Below are positions 1 to 8,703 of a DNA stretch of 64,000 bases, piece after piece; within the stretch, counting starts at the first letter, position 1, and the number at the start of each line of letters is the position of its first letter. The DNA comes from Paractinoplanes abujensis (GTDB taxonomy: Bacteria > Actinomycetota > Actinomycetes > Mycobacteriales > Micromonosporaceae). The notes under the pieces were generated by a model, which was given only the letters and a program-made list of their open reading frames with translations, did not search any database and had not been told where the DNA came from. The DNA is taken from positions 1,860,001 through 1,924,000 of the forward strand of contig NZ_JACHMF010000001.1 of assembly GCF_014204895.1 (NCBI RefSeq). The letters are read 5' to 3'. Position numbers and translations under genes: made by a program.

Positions 1-49
1 GCAGGCCGAGCGTGAACACCGTGAGGTCGGCCAGCAGCAGTGGGCTCAT
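1..49 (-). CDS. pntAB: NAD(P) transhydrogenase alpha subunit, membrane part (5' fragment)
   Basis: Only the first 16 codons are inside the window (MSPLLLADLTVFTLGL). The ATG overlaps the TGA of the upstream gene (ATGA at 46-49), so the two are translationally coupled. In many actinobacteria the alpha subunit of the proton-translocating transhydrogenase is split into a soluble NAD-binding protein and a small membrane protein, and the hydrophobic start fits the latter. The identity rests mostly on position behind the pntAA-like gene; the rest lies outside the window. Confidence 0.6.
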   Translation of the reverse strand, partial: MSPLLLADLTVFTLGL

Positions 50-1167
50 CGGATCTCCAGTTCCTTGAGGCGGGGGTGCACGACGACGCCGTCGCGGCAG
101 ATCAGGACTGCCGCGAAAACCTCGTCGTTGCTCTCACTGGGTAGACGCCCTTCGGGCAGCAAACTGCTTACGAGGGCGACGATGTTTCTCGCGTACGCCG
201 TGGACGCCGCGACCGGCACCGTGGCCGCCAGGTTGGGTGCGCCGATCACCGTGACGCCGTGCTCGGTGACCGTACGGGTGTCGGGAGCGGAACCGGCCAC
301 GTTGCCGCCACCCAGGTCGAGCACTACCGACCCGGCCCGCATGCCCCGTAACGCGTCCTCCGACACCAGCAAAGGCGAGCGCCCGCCCGGAACCCTGGCC
401 GTCGTGATCACCACGTCGAACCGGGGTACGGCCTGGGTCAGCGCACGCAGCTGGACCGCCGCCACGTCCTCGTCCATGGCCTGCGCATAGCCGTCCTTCC
501 CGTTCTGCGACACCTCCAGCGACAGGACCGCAGCCCCGGTCGAGGCGATATCGGCCTGCGCCTGCACCCGTACGTCGTAACCCGTCACCAGCGCCCCGAG
601 CCGCCGCGCGGTGGCGATGGCCTGCAGCCCGGCCACCCCCGCCCCGAGCACGAGCACCTGGGCCGGCCGCGCGGTGCCGGCCGCCGTGACCAGCATCGGG
701 AAGAAGCCCCCATACGCCTCCGCGGCCAGCAGCGCCGCTTTGTAACCGGCCACATTGGCCTGTGAGGTCAGCGCGTCCATCGGCTGGGCCCGGCTGAGCG
801 TGCGGGGCAGCAGGTCGAGGCTGATCGCCGTGACGCCCTGCGCGGCCAGCGCCCCGGCCAGGGCGGGATCGCCGAGGGGGTCGAGCAGCCCGATCAGCAC
901 CCGGCCCGCGGGCAGCGCGGTCACGTCCTCGGGTGGGCGCACCACCAGCAGCACGTCGCTCTCGTCGTACACCTGCGGCCGGGCCCCGATGTCGGCGCCG
1001 GCCGCGGCGTAGTCGGCGTCGTCGAACCAGGCGTGGCGGCCCGCCCCGGTCTCGACCAGAACCCGCACCCCCGTACGCCGTAGCCGGGTCACACCGTCCG
1101 GGGTCATCGCCACCCGGCGCTCGCGGCCGGCGGTCTCGCGCAGCACGCCCATTGTCGTCGTCGACAT
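46..1167 (-). CDS. pntAA: NAD(P) transhydrogenase subunit alpha part 1 (soluble NAD-binding domain)
   Basis: The 373-residue product matches the alanine dehydrogenase/PntA N-terminal family. It starts with a VLRET..ERRVAMTPD segment typical of this family, and has a Rossmann GAGVAGLQAIATARRLGA motif near residue 170, followed by the GYDVR motif that binds the NAD ribose. As part of the membrane transhydrogenase it would bind NAD(H) on the cytoplasmic face and pass hydride to NADP+, driven by the proton gradient. The next gene overlaps it by four bases and begins a membrane subunit. The length fits the split (PntAA/PntAB) form rather than the fused E. coli alpha chain. An alanine dehydrogenase is less likely given that coupled partner. 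Confidence 0.9.
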   Translation of the reverse strand: MSTTTMGVLRETAGRERRVAMTPDGVTRLRRTGVRVLVETGAGRHAWFDDADYAAAGADIGARPQVYDESDVLLVVRPPEDVTALPAGRVLIGLLDPLGDPALAGALAAQGVTAISLDLLPRTLSRAQPMDALTSQANVAGYKAALLAAEAYGGFFPMLVTAAGTARPAQVLVLGAGVAGLQAIATARRLGALVTGYDVRVQAQADIASTGAAVLSLEVSQNGKDGYAQAMDEDVAAVQLRALTQAVPRFDVVITTARVPGGRSPLLVSEDALRGMRAGSVVLDLGGGNVAGSAPDTRTVTEHGVTVIGAPNLAATVPVAASTAYARNIVALVSSLLPEGRLPSESNDEVFAAVLICRDGVVVHPRLKELEIR

Positions 1168-1225
1168 ATCGAAGCCCTACCACGTCGCGCTCGGCCCGGC
1201 CACCCTGTGCCGGTAGGGTCGGTCC

Positions 1226-1945
1226 ATGGCGGAGCGTACGGGTGACGGTGTGTGGACCCTGCAGGGCGAGACGGTCACCCTGCCGGTGGAGATCACGTCG
1301 GCCCGCATGACCTCGGCCGTGTTCACCGCTCCGCCCGCCCCGGCCCGTTCGGTCCTCGAGGGCACGCCGTTGCGCCCGTTCACGGTGTTCGGCCGGGCGA
1401 TCGGCGTGCTCATGTGCGTGCACTACGACGAGTGGGCGCTCAAGTCGTACGACGAGGTCGGTGTCGGCCTGCTCGTGCGCGGTCCCGCCGGCCCGCCCGG
1501 CCTGCACTTCGTCGACCTGCCGGTGACCGGCGTGTTCACCCGCGAGGCCGGGCAGGACTTCTGGGCCCTGCCCAAGTGGCTGATGGACGCCGATCTGCGA
1601 TTCTCCAAGATGGAGACCGACGTGGTCGTGCGGGACCGCGCCGACGAGGTGATGCGCGCGTCGTTCCGCCACGGCCGGTTCCGTGTGCCCTTCGACTTGC
1701 GCGCCTCGTTGCCCGCCTGGTCCTATCTGGAGCACGGGGCCCAGGCCGGCACGTTGCTGCGGGGCACCGTGCCGATGCGGCTGTCCCGCGTGCGCCTGGG
1801 CCGGGGCGCCTTCCGTGTGGGCCTGGGGCAGCACCCGATGGCCGCCCGGATGAAGGCCCTCGGGATGGGCTCCCGGCCACTGCTGACGGTCCACGCCGAG
1901 CGGATGCGGGGCCCGCTGGGCGAATTCCGCCCGGCTAGACCCTAG
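1226..1945 (+). CDS. acetoacetate decarboxylase family protein
   Basis: The 239-residue product resembles the acetoacetate decarboxylase (ADC-like) superfamily. Residues 55-110 give the expected beta-rich core (GVLMCVHYDEW, GVGLLVR, FVDLPVTG), and the segment ending DFWALPKW carries a lysine where the Schiff-base lysine region of ADC lies. Many actinobacterial members have no known substrate and may be hydrolases or aldolases, so true decarboxylase activity is only a possibility. It is divergent from the transhydrogenase gene with a 58-base gap that must hold both promoters. No partner pathway gene is adjacent. Confidence 0.7.
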   Translation: MAERTGDGVWTLQGETVTLPVEITSARMTSAVFTAPPAPARSVLEGTPLRPFTVFGRAIGVLMCVHYDEWALKSYDEVGVGLLVRGPAGPPGLHFVDLPVTGVFTREAGQDFWALPKWLMDADLRFSKMETDVVVRDRADEVMRASFRHGRFRVPFDLRASLPAWSYLEHGAQAGTLLRGTVPMRLSRVRLGRGAFRVGLGQHPMAARMKALGMGSRPLLTVHAERMRGPLGEFRPARP

Positions 1946-2135
1946 CCTCCTAGGACGCTTCGTCCCCGTCTCACCTGTCCCAGGCGTTCCCGATGTCGAG
2001 AACGTGGACTCGGCACGCCGCTCGTCCGTTTAGCGTGGCCTCAGGAGTATTTGTCGGAACCGTGCCGCGACCTCTCACCTCGGAGCCGCCGGTGCCGATC
2101 TGCGTCTGCGCACCTCGGGACAGGGAGACACCGGT

Positions 2136-3716
2136 ATGGGACTTCTCGGAGCGTTCGACAACCGCTCGCTGCGCACCAAAATCGGATCGGCGGTTCTGCT
2201 GGGCACCGTCAGCGGGCTGGTCGTGGGTGGTGTCGCCATCGCGACGCTGCGCGGCCAGAACAGCGACACGGCGGCCGCGCAGCGCAAGACGATCGTGCTG
2301 GAGTCGGCGGCCGGGCAGTTCGCCAAGAACATCGAGGCGTTCAGCGGCAACAACTCGAGCCTGCGCCTGTACCCGACACTGGCCGACGGCATCCGCAAGA
2401 ACATGGAGGCCAACAAGGCCGCCGTCAACACCGCGCTCGACGAGCTCGATGCGGCGTTCGCCGGTGACGCGACGGGCAGCTCGGCCGCCGCCAAGGCCCG
2501 GACGGACTGGCAGGCCTACCTCGATTTCATCGGCACCGACCTCACCAAGGCGACCCCGGCCCAGCTGGCGCAGGCCGTCGAGACGTACGAGAAGCTGTAC
2601 GGAGCCCTCAACGCCGACCAGAACGCGCTGCTCGACCGGGCCCGGGCTCTGGGTGAGGAGTCGATCACCCGGTCCGAGCGGGACACCGTCGAGGCCACCT
2701 GGGTCGTGTCCGGCCTGCTGGCCGTGGGCGTGCTGACCAGCCTGCTGCTCGGGTTCCGGGTCGCGGGCGGGGTGCGCCGCTCGGTGCGCGAGGTCGGCCG
2801 GGTCGCCGAGGGGCTGGCCGAGGGCGACCTCACCCGTACGTCGGGGGTCACGGCCCAGGACGAGGTGGGCCGGATGGCCGGCGCCCTCGACCAGGCGGTC
2901 GTCCGGTTGCGGCAGGACGTCGTGACGCTGGCCGGCAACGCCAACACCCTGCACGCGGCGTCGGGGCAGCTCACCGCGGTCTCGGGCGCCGTCGACGCGG
3001 CCGCCTCGGCGGCGTCGGCGCAGGCCGGCACGGTCGCCGCCGCGGCCGACGCGGTCTCCAACAACCTGCAGGTGGTCTCGTCGGGCTCGCAGGAGATGGG
3101 TTCGGCGATCCGCGACATCAGCGTCTCCACGACCGAGGCCTCCGAGGTGGCGGTGCAGGCCGTCGAGGTCGCCTCGGCCACCAACGCCATCGTGGCGCGG
3201 CTGGGCGAGTCGTCGAGCGAGATCGCCTCGGTGGTCAAGACGATCACCGCGATCGCCGAGCAGACCAACCTGCTCGCGCTGAACGCGACGATCGAGGCCG
3301 CGCGGGCCGGCGAGTCGGGCAAGGGCTTCGCGGTCGTGGCGGGCGAGGTCAAGGACCTGGCTCAGGAGACGGCCAAGGCCACCGAGGACATCTCGCGGCG
3401 GGTGCAGACGATCCAGGGCGACACCGGCAACGCGGTGACGGCGATCGGCGAGATCTCGGCCATCATCGAGCGGATCAACGGCATCCAGATGACCATCGCC
3501 TCGGCGGTGGAGGAGCAGACGGCCACCACGCAGGAGATGAACCGGACGCTGTCGGAGGCGGCGGCCGGCGCGGGCGACATCGCGGCCACGATCGGCGGCG
3601 TCTCGGAGGCCACCCAGCGCACGACGGCCTCGGTCGGGGAGACCCGGCACGCGGCCGACGACCTGGCCACCACGGCCGGCCAGCTGCAGGCCCTGGTCTC
3701 CCGCTTCCGTTATTGA
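2136..3716 (+). CDS. membrane methyl-accepting chemotaxis protein
   Basis: This 526-residue receptor has a TM helix at about 15-38, a ~150-residue helical extracytoplasmic sensor, a second TM at about 188-210, a HAMP domain to about 260, and a long cytoplasmic coiled coil. The signalling hairpin tip at about 374-405 ([19 protein letters not shown], then [12 protein letters not shown]) is well conserved, so it should couple to CheW/CheA. The sensor resembles a four-helix-bundle ligand domain, with no recognisable PAS or Cache motif. It is convergent with another receptor gene whose stop is 17 bases away. Its presence implies a motile stage. Confidence 0.93.
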   Translation: MGLLGAFDNRSLRTKIGSAVLLGTVSGLVVGGVAIATLRGQNSDTAAAQRKTIVLESAAGQFAKNIEAFSGNNSSLRLYPTLADGIRKNMEANKAAVNTALDELDAAFAGDATGSSAAAKARTDWQAYLDFIGTDLTKATPAQLAQAVETYEKLYGALNADQNALLDRARALGEESITRSERDTVEATWVVSGLLAVGVLTSLLLGFRVAGGVRRSVREVGRVAEGLAEGDLTRTSGVTAQDEVGRMAGALDQAVVRLRQDVVTLAGNANTLHAASGQLTAVSGAVDAAASAASAQAGTVAAAADAVSNNLQVVSSGSQEMGSAIRDISVSTTEASEVAVQAVEVASATNAIVARLGESSSEIASVVKTITAIAEQTNLLALNATIEAARAGESGKGFAVVAGEVKDLAQETAKATEDISRRVQTIQGDTGNAVTAIGEISAIIERINGIQMTIASAVEEQTATTQEMNRTLSEAAAGAGDIAATIGGVSEATQRTTASVGETRHAADDLATTAGQLQALVSRFRY

Positions 3717-3733
3717 AACCGGCGGCCGGGCCC

Positions 3734-5251
3734 TCAGTGCTCGAAGGCGTGGGCCATCTCGGCCTGCTCCTCGAGCACTTCGCCGATCCGGGCCTGTACC
3801 GCGTCGAGCTGCGCGATCGTGTCGCTGGTGCTGCGGATCCCGCCCGCCACCGACTCGGCGCTCGACTGCAGCGCGGCAATCTGCTCGGAGACCTTCTTCG
3901 TGGCCTCCGCGGTCTCCCGGGCCAGTTCCTTGACCTCGCCCGCGACGACCGCGAAGCCCTTGCCGATCTCGCCGGCCCGGGCCGCCTCGATGGTGGCGTT
4001 GAGGGCGAGCAGGTTGGTCTGGTCGGCGATCGACGAGATGATCTGGATGACGTCGCCGATCGCGGCCGACGCGTCGTTGAGCGCCGACACGTCGCCGGTC
4101 ATGTCGCTGGCCCGGCCGACCGCCTCGTCGGCGACCCGGCTGGCGTCGGCGGTGGCGGTGCGCAGACGGTCGACGGTGTCGAGCAGCGCGCGGGCGTTGC
4201 CGGCGGCGGTCTCCGCGCCGCGCACGACGTCGAGACGCTGCGACACGAGCTGCTGCACGTTGCGCAGCGCGTCCATCCGTGACTCCGACAGCTCCACGTA
4301 CTCGGTGGTGAAGAAGTCCATCGTGCCGATGATGCGGTCGCCGCTGAGGATGGGGAAGCAGACACCGGAGCGGACGCCCGCGCGCTGGGCCGCGGGGGCC
4401 CGCACGCAGTCGGTGAGCTGGCCGATGTCGCGCACGAAGACCAGGTCGCGGGCCCGCCAGGCCCGCCCGGACAGGCCGACGCCCTCGGCGAAGGTCGCGG
4501 CCAGGGTCACCTTCTTGAACTCGTCGCCCGCGTTGCCGGACTCGACGGCGAACTTGAGCACGTTCTCGTGGTCGTCGATCTGCCAGTACGACCCGTACGC
4601 CCAGTGGAACGCGGTGCGGACGGCGTCGAGCGCGGCCCGCAGCGCGACGTTGGAGTCGTTGGTGTGCCCGAGGGCGGCCACCACGTTGGTCACGGCGAGC
4701 CGGTCGTCGGCCACCTGCTGGGTGTAGAACCGGGTCAGGGCGGCCACGCGGGCCTGCTCGGCCACCCGGGCGATGGCGCCCCACTTGCTGATCAGGGCGG
4801 CGTCCGGCGCGATCTCGTACGAGGTGTAGTACTCCATCACCGCGCTCACCCGGTGAGCGGTCATGATGGGCACGGCGACGCCGCCCTTGGCTCCGGCCCG
4901 CACGGCGGCGGCCAGTCGCTGGTCGCTCCCGGCGGCGGCCGCGTTCGAGAAGACCGCGTGGCCGCCGCGGATCGCCTGCTGCACGAGGGCGGCCTGGCCG
5001 GTGCTGCCGAGCGCGCCGGTCATCGGGCCGACCTCGTACTCGAGCCGGGGCTGACCGTTCTCAACGATCCAGATGGCTACGTAATCCAGGTCGTTGAACT
5101 CCTGGTTGGTTGAGGCGTAGATGCGCCAGCTGCTCGCCTCGTCGGTCACGCCCTCGAGGTTGTTGACCAGCTCTTCGAGCGCCTCGACGTCACGCGGCGG
5201 TGTGCGCTGCACCGCGGGCTCGGCTTCGACCCGCCTTCCGAACAGACCCAT
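3734..5251 (-). CDS. soluble GAF-domain methyl-accepting chemotaxis-like protein
   Basis: The 505-residue product has no TM segment. Residues about 20-170 and 185-335 look like two GAF-type sensor units ([15 protein letters not shown] and [17 protein letters not shown]), followed by a short receptor signalling domain whose hairpin tip ([19 protein letters not shown]) lies at about 410-440. It ends soon after the hairpin, so the distal coiled coil is shorter than in canonical receptors. It probably senses a cytoplasmic ligand or redox state and signals to CheA. It converges on the membrane receptor gene. Its upstream gap (5252-5439) contains no gene. Confidence 0.88.
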   Translation of the reverse strand: MGLFGRRVEAEPAVQRTPPRDVEALEELVNNLEGVTDEASSWRIYASTNQEFNDLDYVAIWIVENGQPRLEYEVGPMTGALGSTGQAALVQQAIRGGHAVFSNAAAAGSDQRLAAAVRAGAKGGVAVPIMTAHRVSAVMEYYTSYEIAPDAALISKWGAIARVAEQARVAALTRFYTQQVADDRLAVTNVVAALGHTNDSNVALRAALDAVRTAFHWAYGSYWQIDDHENVLKFAVESGNAGDEFKKVTLAATFAEGVGLSGRAWRARDLVFVRDIGQLTDCVRAPAAQRAGVRSGVCFPILSGDRIIGTMDFFTTEYVELSESRMDALRNVQQLVSQRLDVVRGAETAAGNARALLDTVDRLRTATADASRVADEAVGRASDMTGDVSALNDASAAIGDVIQIISSIADQTNLLALNATIEAARAGEIGKGFAVVAGEVKELARETAEATKKVSEQIAALQSSAESVAGGIRSTSDTIAQLDAVQARIGEVLEEQAEMAHAFEH

Positions 5252-5439
5252 GATGTCAGGCTACGGTCGGGAATGCGGTCTTTATGCCCGTATCGCGAAA
5301 CCCCGGCCCCGGCCCACGTTGCATCGGCGGCAGCCAATACGGTGCGTGCCCTGGGTATTCGTGACCTCTTCTCGTCGCCACCGGACGAAATCGGGACCCG
5401 GCCCCGGCTGCCACCTGCTTGCGGGACGGACCCGGGACG

Positions 5440-6807
5440 TCAGGCCGTGAGCTCGGCCAGGGCGTCGGCGAACACCGCGTGGTGGCGTTCCACGTCGGCC
5501 GCGGTCGTCTGGGGCGCCATCAACGCCATGTTGTGGAACGGGGTGAGCAGCACGCCCCGGTTGGCCAGGTAGGTGTGCAGGAAATCCTCGAGCTCGGCGT
5601 CCGCGGCGGCGGCCGACTCGGTGCCGGTGCGCGGGGCGGGGTCGGCGAACCGGTATTCCACGCGCGCGCCGAGCTGACTGACCGACCACGGCAACCCGTA
5701 CGTCGCAATGATCTTGCGGAGGCCGGTGGCGAACCCGGTGGCCGTGGCGATCATGTGCTCGAACGCCGGCTCGGTGAGCACCTGCTCCAGGCAGGCCCGG
5801 GCGGCCGCCGTCGACACCGGGTTGCCGGCCAGGGTGCCGCCGACGCCGCCCATGTCGACCAGGTCGAGATCGGTGCGGGCGAGCAGCGTCGCGGCCAGGG
5901 CCTCACTGAGCCCGTAGGCCCCGATCGGGATGCCGCCCGCGATCGCCTTGCCGATGGTGAGCACGTCGGGCTCGAGGCCCCAGGCCGCGGTGGCGCCGCC
6001 CGGCCCGGCCGAGAACGTGTGCGTCTCGTCATTGATCAGGTAGGTGCCGTACGCCCTGGTCAGCTCGCGGACACCGGCCAGATAACCCGGCTCGGGCAGC
6101 ACGATGCCGATGTTGGTCAGGGCCGGCTCCATCAGCACGGCGGCGACGTCGCCGTGGGCCAGTTCGCGCTCCAGGCCCACCAGGTCGTTGAACTCGGCGA
6201 CCCGGCTGGTCACGGTGACGTCGGTGGGCGCGCCGACGTTGCCCTCGCGGCTCTGCCCCCGCCCGTCGGGGCCCACGACGATCAGCGACTCGTCGACCGA
6301 GCCGTGGTAGCAGTAGCTGTTGACCAAGATCTTCGGTCGTCCGGTGACCGCGCGCAGCAGCCGGATGGCCCACCGGTTGGCGTCCGTGGCGGTCAGGGCG
6401 AAGCTCCAGTACGGCAGGCCGAAACGCCGGGCCAGTTCGGCGCCGACGGCCGCCGCGTCCTCGGTCGGCAGCATGGTGGTGGCGCCGCCGAGGTCGTTCA
6501 GGCGCCGGGTGACCGCCTGCACGACCGGCGCGGGGGAGTGCCCGGCCATGGCGCCGGTGTCGCCCAGGCAGAAGTCCAGATACTCGTGGCCGTCGACGTC
6601 GGTGATCCGGTTGCCGCGGGCGGTCTCGAACGTGATCGGGAAGCCCGCGGCCGTCTTGTTCATCCAGGTCATCGGCACGCGGCCGAACAAGTGATCGGCA
6701 CGCTGGTGGGCGGCCGCCGAGCGGGGCCGCCGCTCGGCGAAGGTGGCTCGTTCGCGGGCGGCCAGGGTGGCGAGGCGGGCGCGATCAACTCCGGAATCCG
6801 TCGGCAT
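5440..6807 (-). CDS. class III PLP-dependent aminotransferase (glutamate-1-semialdehyde aminomutase-like)
   Basis: The 455-residue enzyme has the fold-type I class III layout: D-G-x-E-Y-L-D-F near residue 72, an NDETHTF PLP-aspartate segment near 260, and the Schiff-base lysine at about K287 in LTIGKAIAGG. The sequence is closer to the aspartate aminotransferase family/GSA-AM-like group than to ornithine or GABA transaminases. A true HemL is unlikely, because HemL is normally in a haem operon and is better conserved. Substrate unknown. It is monocistronic, tail to head behind the membrane sulfatase gene, with a 62-base gap. Confidence 0.82.
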   Translation of the reverse strand: MPTDSGVDRARLATLAARERATFAERRPRSAAAHQRADHLFGRVPMTWMNKTAAGFPITFETARGNRITDVDGHEYLDFCLGDTGAMAGHSPAPVVQAVTRRLNDLGGATTMLPTEDAAAVGAELARRFGLPYWSFALTATDANRWAIRLLRAVTGRPKILVNSYCYHGSVDESLIVVGPDGRGQSREGNVGAPTDVTVTSRVAEFNDLVGLERELAHGDVAAVLMEPALTNIGIVLPEPGYLAGVRELTRAYGTYLINDETHTFSAGPGGATAAWGLEPDVLTIGKAIAGGIPIGAYGLSEALAATLLARTDLDLVDMGGVGGTLAGNPVSTAAARACLEQVLTEPAFEHMIATATGFATGLRKIIATYGLPWSVSQLGARVEYRFADPAPRTGTESAAAADAELEDFLHTYLANRGVLLTPFHNMALMAPQTTAADVERHHAVFADALAELTA

Positions 6808-6869
6808 GGCGCGACGCTACCAACAAATCCTTCCCGTACGGGAGACCCCGCCACCGAATCCGCAGATGT

Positions 6870-8561
6870 TCACGACGCCGGAGTCTGCTCGCCGAACGCC
6901 GCGAAGAACTTGTCGCGGAAGTCGCTCATCGGCCACACGGGGGTCTCCGGCTTCGGGCGCAGGCCCTCGGCCCAGCCCCAGCTCGTGACCCGGTCGAGCA
7001 CCCCGGGGTCCTTGGCCACGATCGTGACCGGCACGTCGTGGCTGGCCCCGGCGCCGGCCGCGATGGGGGACGGCTGGTGGTCGCCCGCGAACACCATCAC
7101 CAGGTTGTCGTCGCCGTACAGCTTGATCCAGTTGATCAGCGCGGTCAGCGAGTAGACGATCGACTTGCCGTACTCGGCGCGTACCTTCTTCGGTTCGGCC
7201 CACAGCGCCTTGGGCTTCTGCCCGGCGGCCTCCATCGTCGTGTAGATCGAGCCGTCGCCGACCTGGTTCCAGTCGGGCAGGTAGTCGGGGATCGGCGCCC
7301 ACGGGGTGTGGCTGGAGACCAGCGGCATCTCGACCATCAGCGGGCCCCGGCCGGTCTTCTTGTACTCGATGTCGTTGAAGTGCTTCAGCGTGTACTGGTC
7401 GGGCATCGGCGACCAGCTGAACTTGGGGCCCTGGTAGCCGAGGTTGCGCGAGTCCCACACCTGGTCGTAGCCGTAGAAGTTGCCCTCGGGCCAGGCCCGG
7501 GTGGCGCCCGGCATGATGCTGACCGTGCGGTACGTCTTGTTCTTGAACGCCCGGGTCAGGGTGAGCCGGTCGCTGGAGACGAGATTGCGGTAACGCTGCT
7601 CGTTGTTGATCCACAGACCGGACTCGAAGGTGGCGTGGGCCAGCCAGCTGCCGCCGCCGAAGGTGGGCGAGGTCAGCCAGCCGCTGCGGGCGGCGAATCC
7701 GGCCTTGCTCAGCTCGGCCGCGCCGCCGTCGAGCACCGGGCGGGTCACCGGCGAGAGCGCGACCCCCTCGACGGCGCTGCGCCCGTAGCTCTCGACGAAC
7801 GTGAAGATCACATCTTTGCCCTCGAGCCCGGTCAGCATCCGGGCCGGCGGGACTGTCTTGAACGCGTCCTGCTGCACCTCCTGCCGGAACTCGGCGCCGT
7901 CACGCAGCCCGGCGCGGGCCTGGTGGGCGCGGTCCCACGCGTACGTCGCGGTGCTGCGCGCGGCCACCGGCACGGCCCCGGTGATCGAGACGCCCAGCGC
8001 GAAGGTGAGCCCCCAGGCCACGGCCAGGCCGCCCGCGGTGATCGCCGACCGCCTCTTGTGGCGGGCCACCAGATCGCCCACGCGCAGCACGGACCAGCTG
8101 GTCAGCGCGAGAATGGCCAGGACCAGCAGGAGGACCGCGACGACGGCGGCGATCGAGGCCGGCCGCCCGTACGAGTCGGCTGCGAAGCTGAACGCGTCGT
8201 CGAACAGCACCCAGTCCAGCACGGGGTCGAACGGGCGGTTCAGTTCCTCGAAGAAGCCCATGTCGAGGCACTTCTCGATGACCAGCAACCCGACGAGCGA
8301 ACCGGCGACGACGGCGAAGATCTTGCGCGCGCGCCCGGGCAGGACAGCCAGCACACCGAGGATCACCGCGCCCTCGACGGGGATCCGCAGGAAGCCGATC
8401 GGGGTCAGGCGGGACAGCACGTTCGGGAAGATCAGCGCCGCGAAGAGCAGGACCGCCGCCGTGATCGTCAGCGCGAGCTGGATCTTCGGCCGCTGGAGCA
8501 GCTTCCTCACGCGGGCGCGGCGGGTCTCGACGACTGGCGGGTCGTCCGTGGTCTCTGGCAC
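6870..8561 (-). CDS. membrane sulfatase/LTA-synthase-like alkaline phosphatase superfamily protein
   Basis: The 563-residue product has about five N-terminal TM helices (within residues 28-215) and a large extracytoplasmic hydrolase domain. FTFVESYGR near 265, the SHTPWAP segment near 415 and MVFAGDHQ near 490 are the metal-binding blocks of the alkaline phosphatase/sulfatase superfamily; GDHQ supplies the late Asp and His ligands. The overall plan matches lipoteichoic-acid-synthase-like or phosphoglycerol-transferase enzymes that act on the outer membrane face. The exact envelope substrate cannot be inferred. It diverges from the phosphoketolase gene across a 142-base intergenic region. Confidence 0.75.
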   Translation of the reverse strand: MPETTDDPPVVETRRARVRKLLQRPKIQLALTITAAVLLFAALIFPNVLSRLTPIGFLRIPVEGAVILGVLAVLPGRARKIFAVVAGSLVGLLVIEKCLDMGFFEELNRPFDPVLDWVLFDDAFSFAADSYGRPASIAAVVAVLLLVLAILALTSWSVLRVGDLVARHKRRSAITAGGLAVAWGLTFALGVSITGAVPVAARSTATYAWDRAHQARAGLRDGAEFRQEVQQDAFKTVPPARMLTGLEGKDVIFTFVESYGRSAVEGVALSPVTRPVLDGGAAELSKAGFAARSGWLTSPTFGGGSWLAHATFESGLWINNEQRYRNLVSSDRLTLTRAFKNKTYRTVSIMPGATRAWPEGNFYGYDQVWDSRNLGYQGPKFSWSPMPDQYTLKHFNDIEYKKTGRGPLMVEMPLVSSHTPWAPIPDYLPDWNQVGDGSIYTTMEAAGQKPKALWAEPKKVRAEYGKSIVYSLTALINWIKLYGDDNLVMVFAGDHQPSPIAAGAGASHDVPVTIVAKDPGVLDRVTSWGWAEGLRPKPETPVWPMSDFRDKFFAAFGEQTPAS

Positions 8562-8703
8562 GCCATGGGGAACGGATGGACCGGCCTTGTCGGTTCAGTG
8601 ACACGCAAAAGTCACTTCGACCCGGTACCAAAGACTCTATTGGCCGTTCCGGGGTAGGCCATAGCTTCGATGCCAGCAACCGGACGTCTGAAGGGACGAG
8701 CGA

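Noticed and set aside
1971..4784. A 937-codon minus-strand frame opposite the chemoreceptor genes
   Set aside because: Its Arg/Gly/His-rich composition without motifs, and its overlap with two clear receptor genes, show it is a shadow frame.
5252..5439. Possible small RNA or gene between the GAF receptor and the aminotransferase
   Set aside because: No terminator hairpin, ribosome site or protein-like frame could be supported.
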